This document shows, piece after piece, positions 63,711 through 64,000 of a DNA stretch of 64,000 nucleotides; within the stretch, counting starts at the first letter, position 1, and every line of letters begins with the position of its first letter. Source of the stretch: an uncultured Flavobacteriales bacterium (lineage in GTDB: Bacteria; Bacteroidota; Bacteroidia; Flavobacteriales; BACL11); assembly GCA_913063045.1 (NCBI GenBank), contig CAJXYM010000001.1, forward strand, positions 62,001-126,000. The letters are read 5' to 3'. The notes under the pieces were generated by a model, which saw nothing but the letters and a program-made list of their open reading frames with translations, was not told where the DNA came from and did not search any database. The translations under genes were made by a program, and so were the position numbers.

Positions 63711-64000
63711 ATGAGAAAAAAGATTTTACTTTTAGGTTCTGGTGAACTTGGTAAGGAAGTTGTTATTTCTCTTCAAAGATTGGGACATTATGTTATTGCA
63801 GTTGACTCCTACAAAGATGCCCCTGCAATGCAAGTTTCTCATACATTTGAAGTTATTAATATGCTTGATGGAGATGCTTTAGATAGCATAGTAAATAAGC
63901 ACAAACCAGATATTATTGTTCCTGAAGTTGAGAGTATTAGAACAGAAAATCTATATAAATATGAGAAGCAAGGTTTTCATGTAGTTCCTTCTGCTAGGGC
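63711..64000 (+). CDS. purT: Formate-dependent GAR transformylase PurT (N-terminal fragment)
   Basis: The window cuts this gene after 96 codons, so it is not in the ORF track. The reading begins [20 protein letters not shown], with the ATP-grasp superfamily N-terminal glycine-rich GSGELGKE. It continues [15 protein letters not shown] and IIVPEVESI, matching PurT (formate-dependent phosphoribosylglycinamide formyltransferase) of purine synthesis; PurK is a more distant alternative. The start at 63711 follows a TATATTTG box by 26 bases. The rest of the gene lies beyond the window. Confidence 0.88.
   Translation, partial: MRKKILLLGSGELGKEVVISLQRLGHYVIAVDSYKDAPAMQVSHTFEVINMLDGDALDSIVNKHKPDIIVPEVESIRTENLYKYEKQGFHVVPSAR

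Noticed and set aside
1-64000. tRNA or rRNA genes, CRISPR arrays, insertion sequences, prophage and riboswitches.
   Set aside because: I looked for T-loop GGTTCGA-type sequences, spaced direct repeats, transposase-like ORFs and long structured leaders; none was convincing, and intergenic gaps are too short for most of them.

Overview
The window looks like a piece of a compact, strongly AT-rich chromosome from a Bacteroidota bacterium, most likely a Flavobacteriia/Flavobacteriales member and plausibly marine. The support is: three secreted proteins with type IX secretion (T9SS) type A C-terminal sorting domains; repeated TAnnTTTG boxes, the -7 element used by the Bacteroidota primary sigma factor, just upstream of genes; almost no Shine-Dalgarno sequences; lineage-typical small families (DUF3098, DUF4296); a TonB-dependent receptor with a carboxypeptidase-like N-terminal domain; and fragments of the futalosine menaquinone pathway. 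I see no rRNA, tRNA, CRISPR array, phage or insertion sequence, and no stretch over 300 bases lacks a gene.

Layout. 1-9.3 kb is minus-strand housekeeping (dnaG, a polyprenyl synthetase, rlmN, ispD, queA, truB, uppP, a DUF3098 protein, ftsX), broken by one plus-strand amidohydrolase that may belong to the futalosine pathway. 9.4-13.0 kb holds leuS and a UbiA-like membrane protein. 13.0-21.7 kb is a nearly complete tryptophan-kynurenine catabolic operon: tryptophan 2,3-dioxygenase, an unusual SDR protein, aminomuconate semialdehyde dehydrogenase, a RidA-type deaminase, 3-hydroxyanthranilate dioxygenase, ACMS decarboxylase, a formamidase-like cyclase, kynureninase and kynurenine 3-monooxygenase. 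It runs without a gap into MORN, DUF4197 and C26-amidotransferase genes. 23.6-28.7 kb carries gpmI, an M20 dipeptidase and a lipoprotein DUF255 thioredoxin-like protein. 28.7-35.9 kb is mixed housekeeping (tyrS, an epimerase, pyrC, a GT2 glycosyltransferase, acs) plus a small Cys/His-rich lipoprotein followed by a clear terminator.

36.0-41.9 kb is a plus-strand exported-protein cluster: a lamin-tail-domain protein, a TonB-dependent receptor and an endonuclease-I protein, the first and last bearing T9SS signals. It may be an extracellular DNA-use locus. 41.9-52.7 kb is a tightly coupled minus-strand locus for the N-glycan core: an MFS sugar importer, GH92 mannosidase, GH20 hexosaminidase, glycosylasparaginase, GH2 mannosidase and a divergent CutC-like protein. 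It lies directly downstream of the fatty-acid genes accB-accC, which follow fabH, plsX, rpmF and a DUF177 gene (52.7-57.3 kb).

57.4-61.6 kb carries pdxA and pepA, with mqnC and ribE divergent from them. 61.5-63.7 kb is a probable metal or redox envelope operon (beta-barrel protein, T9SS thioredoxin-like protein, HMA-domain protein). The window ends inside purT.

The most interesting signals are the N-glycan locus with its CutC variant and a shared C-terminal module, the catalytically altered SDR inside the kynurenine operon, the DNA-use candidate locus, the Cys/His-rich lipoprotein, and the set of -7 boxes so close to start codons that leaderless transcripts are expected.
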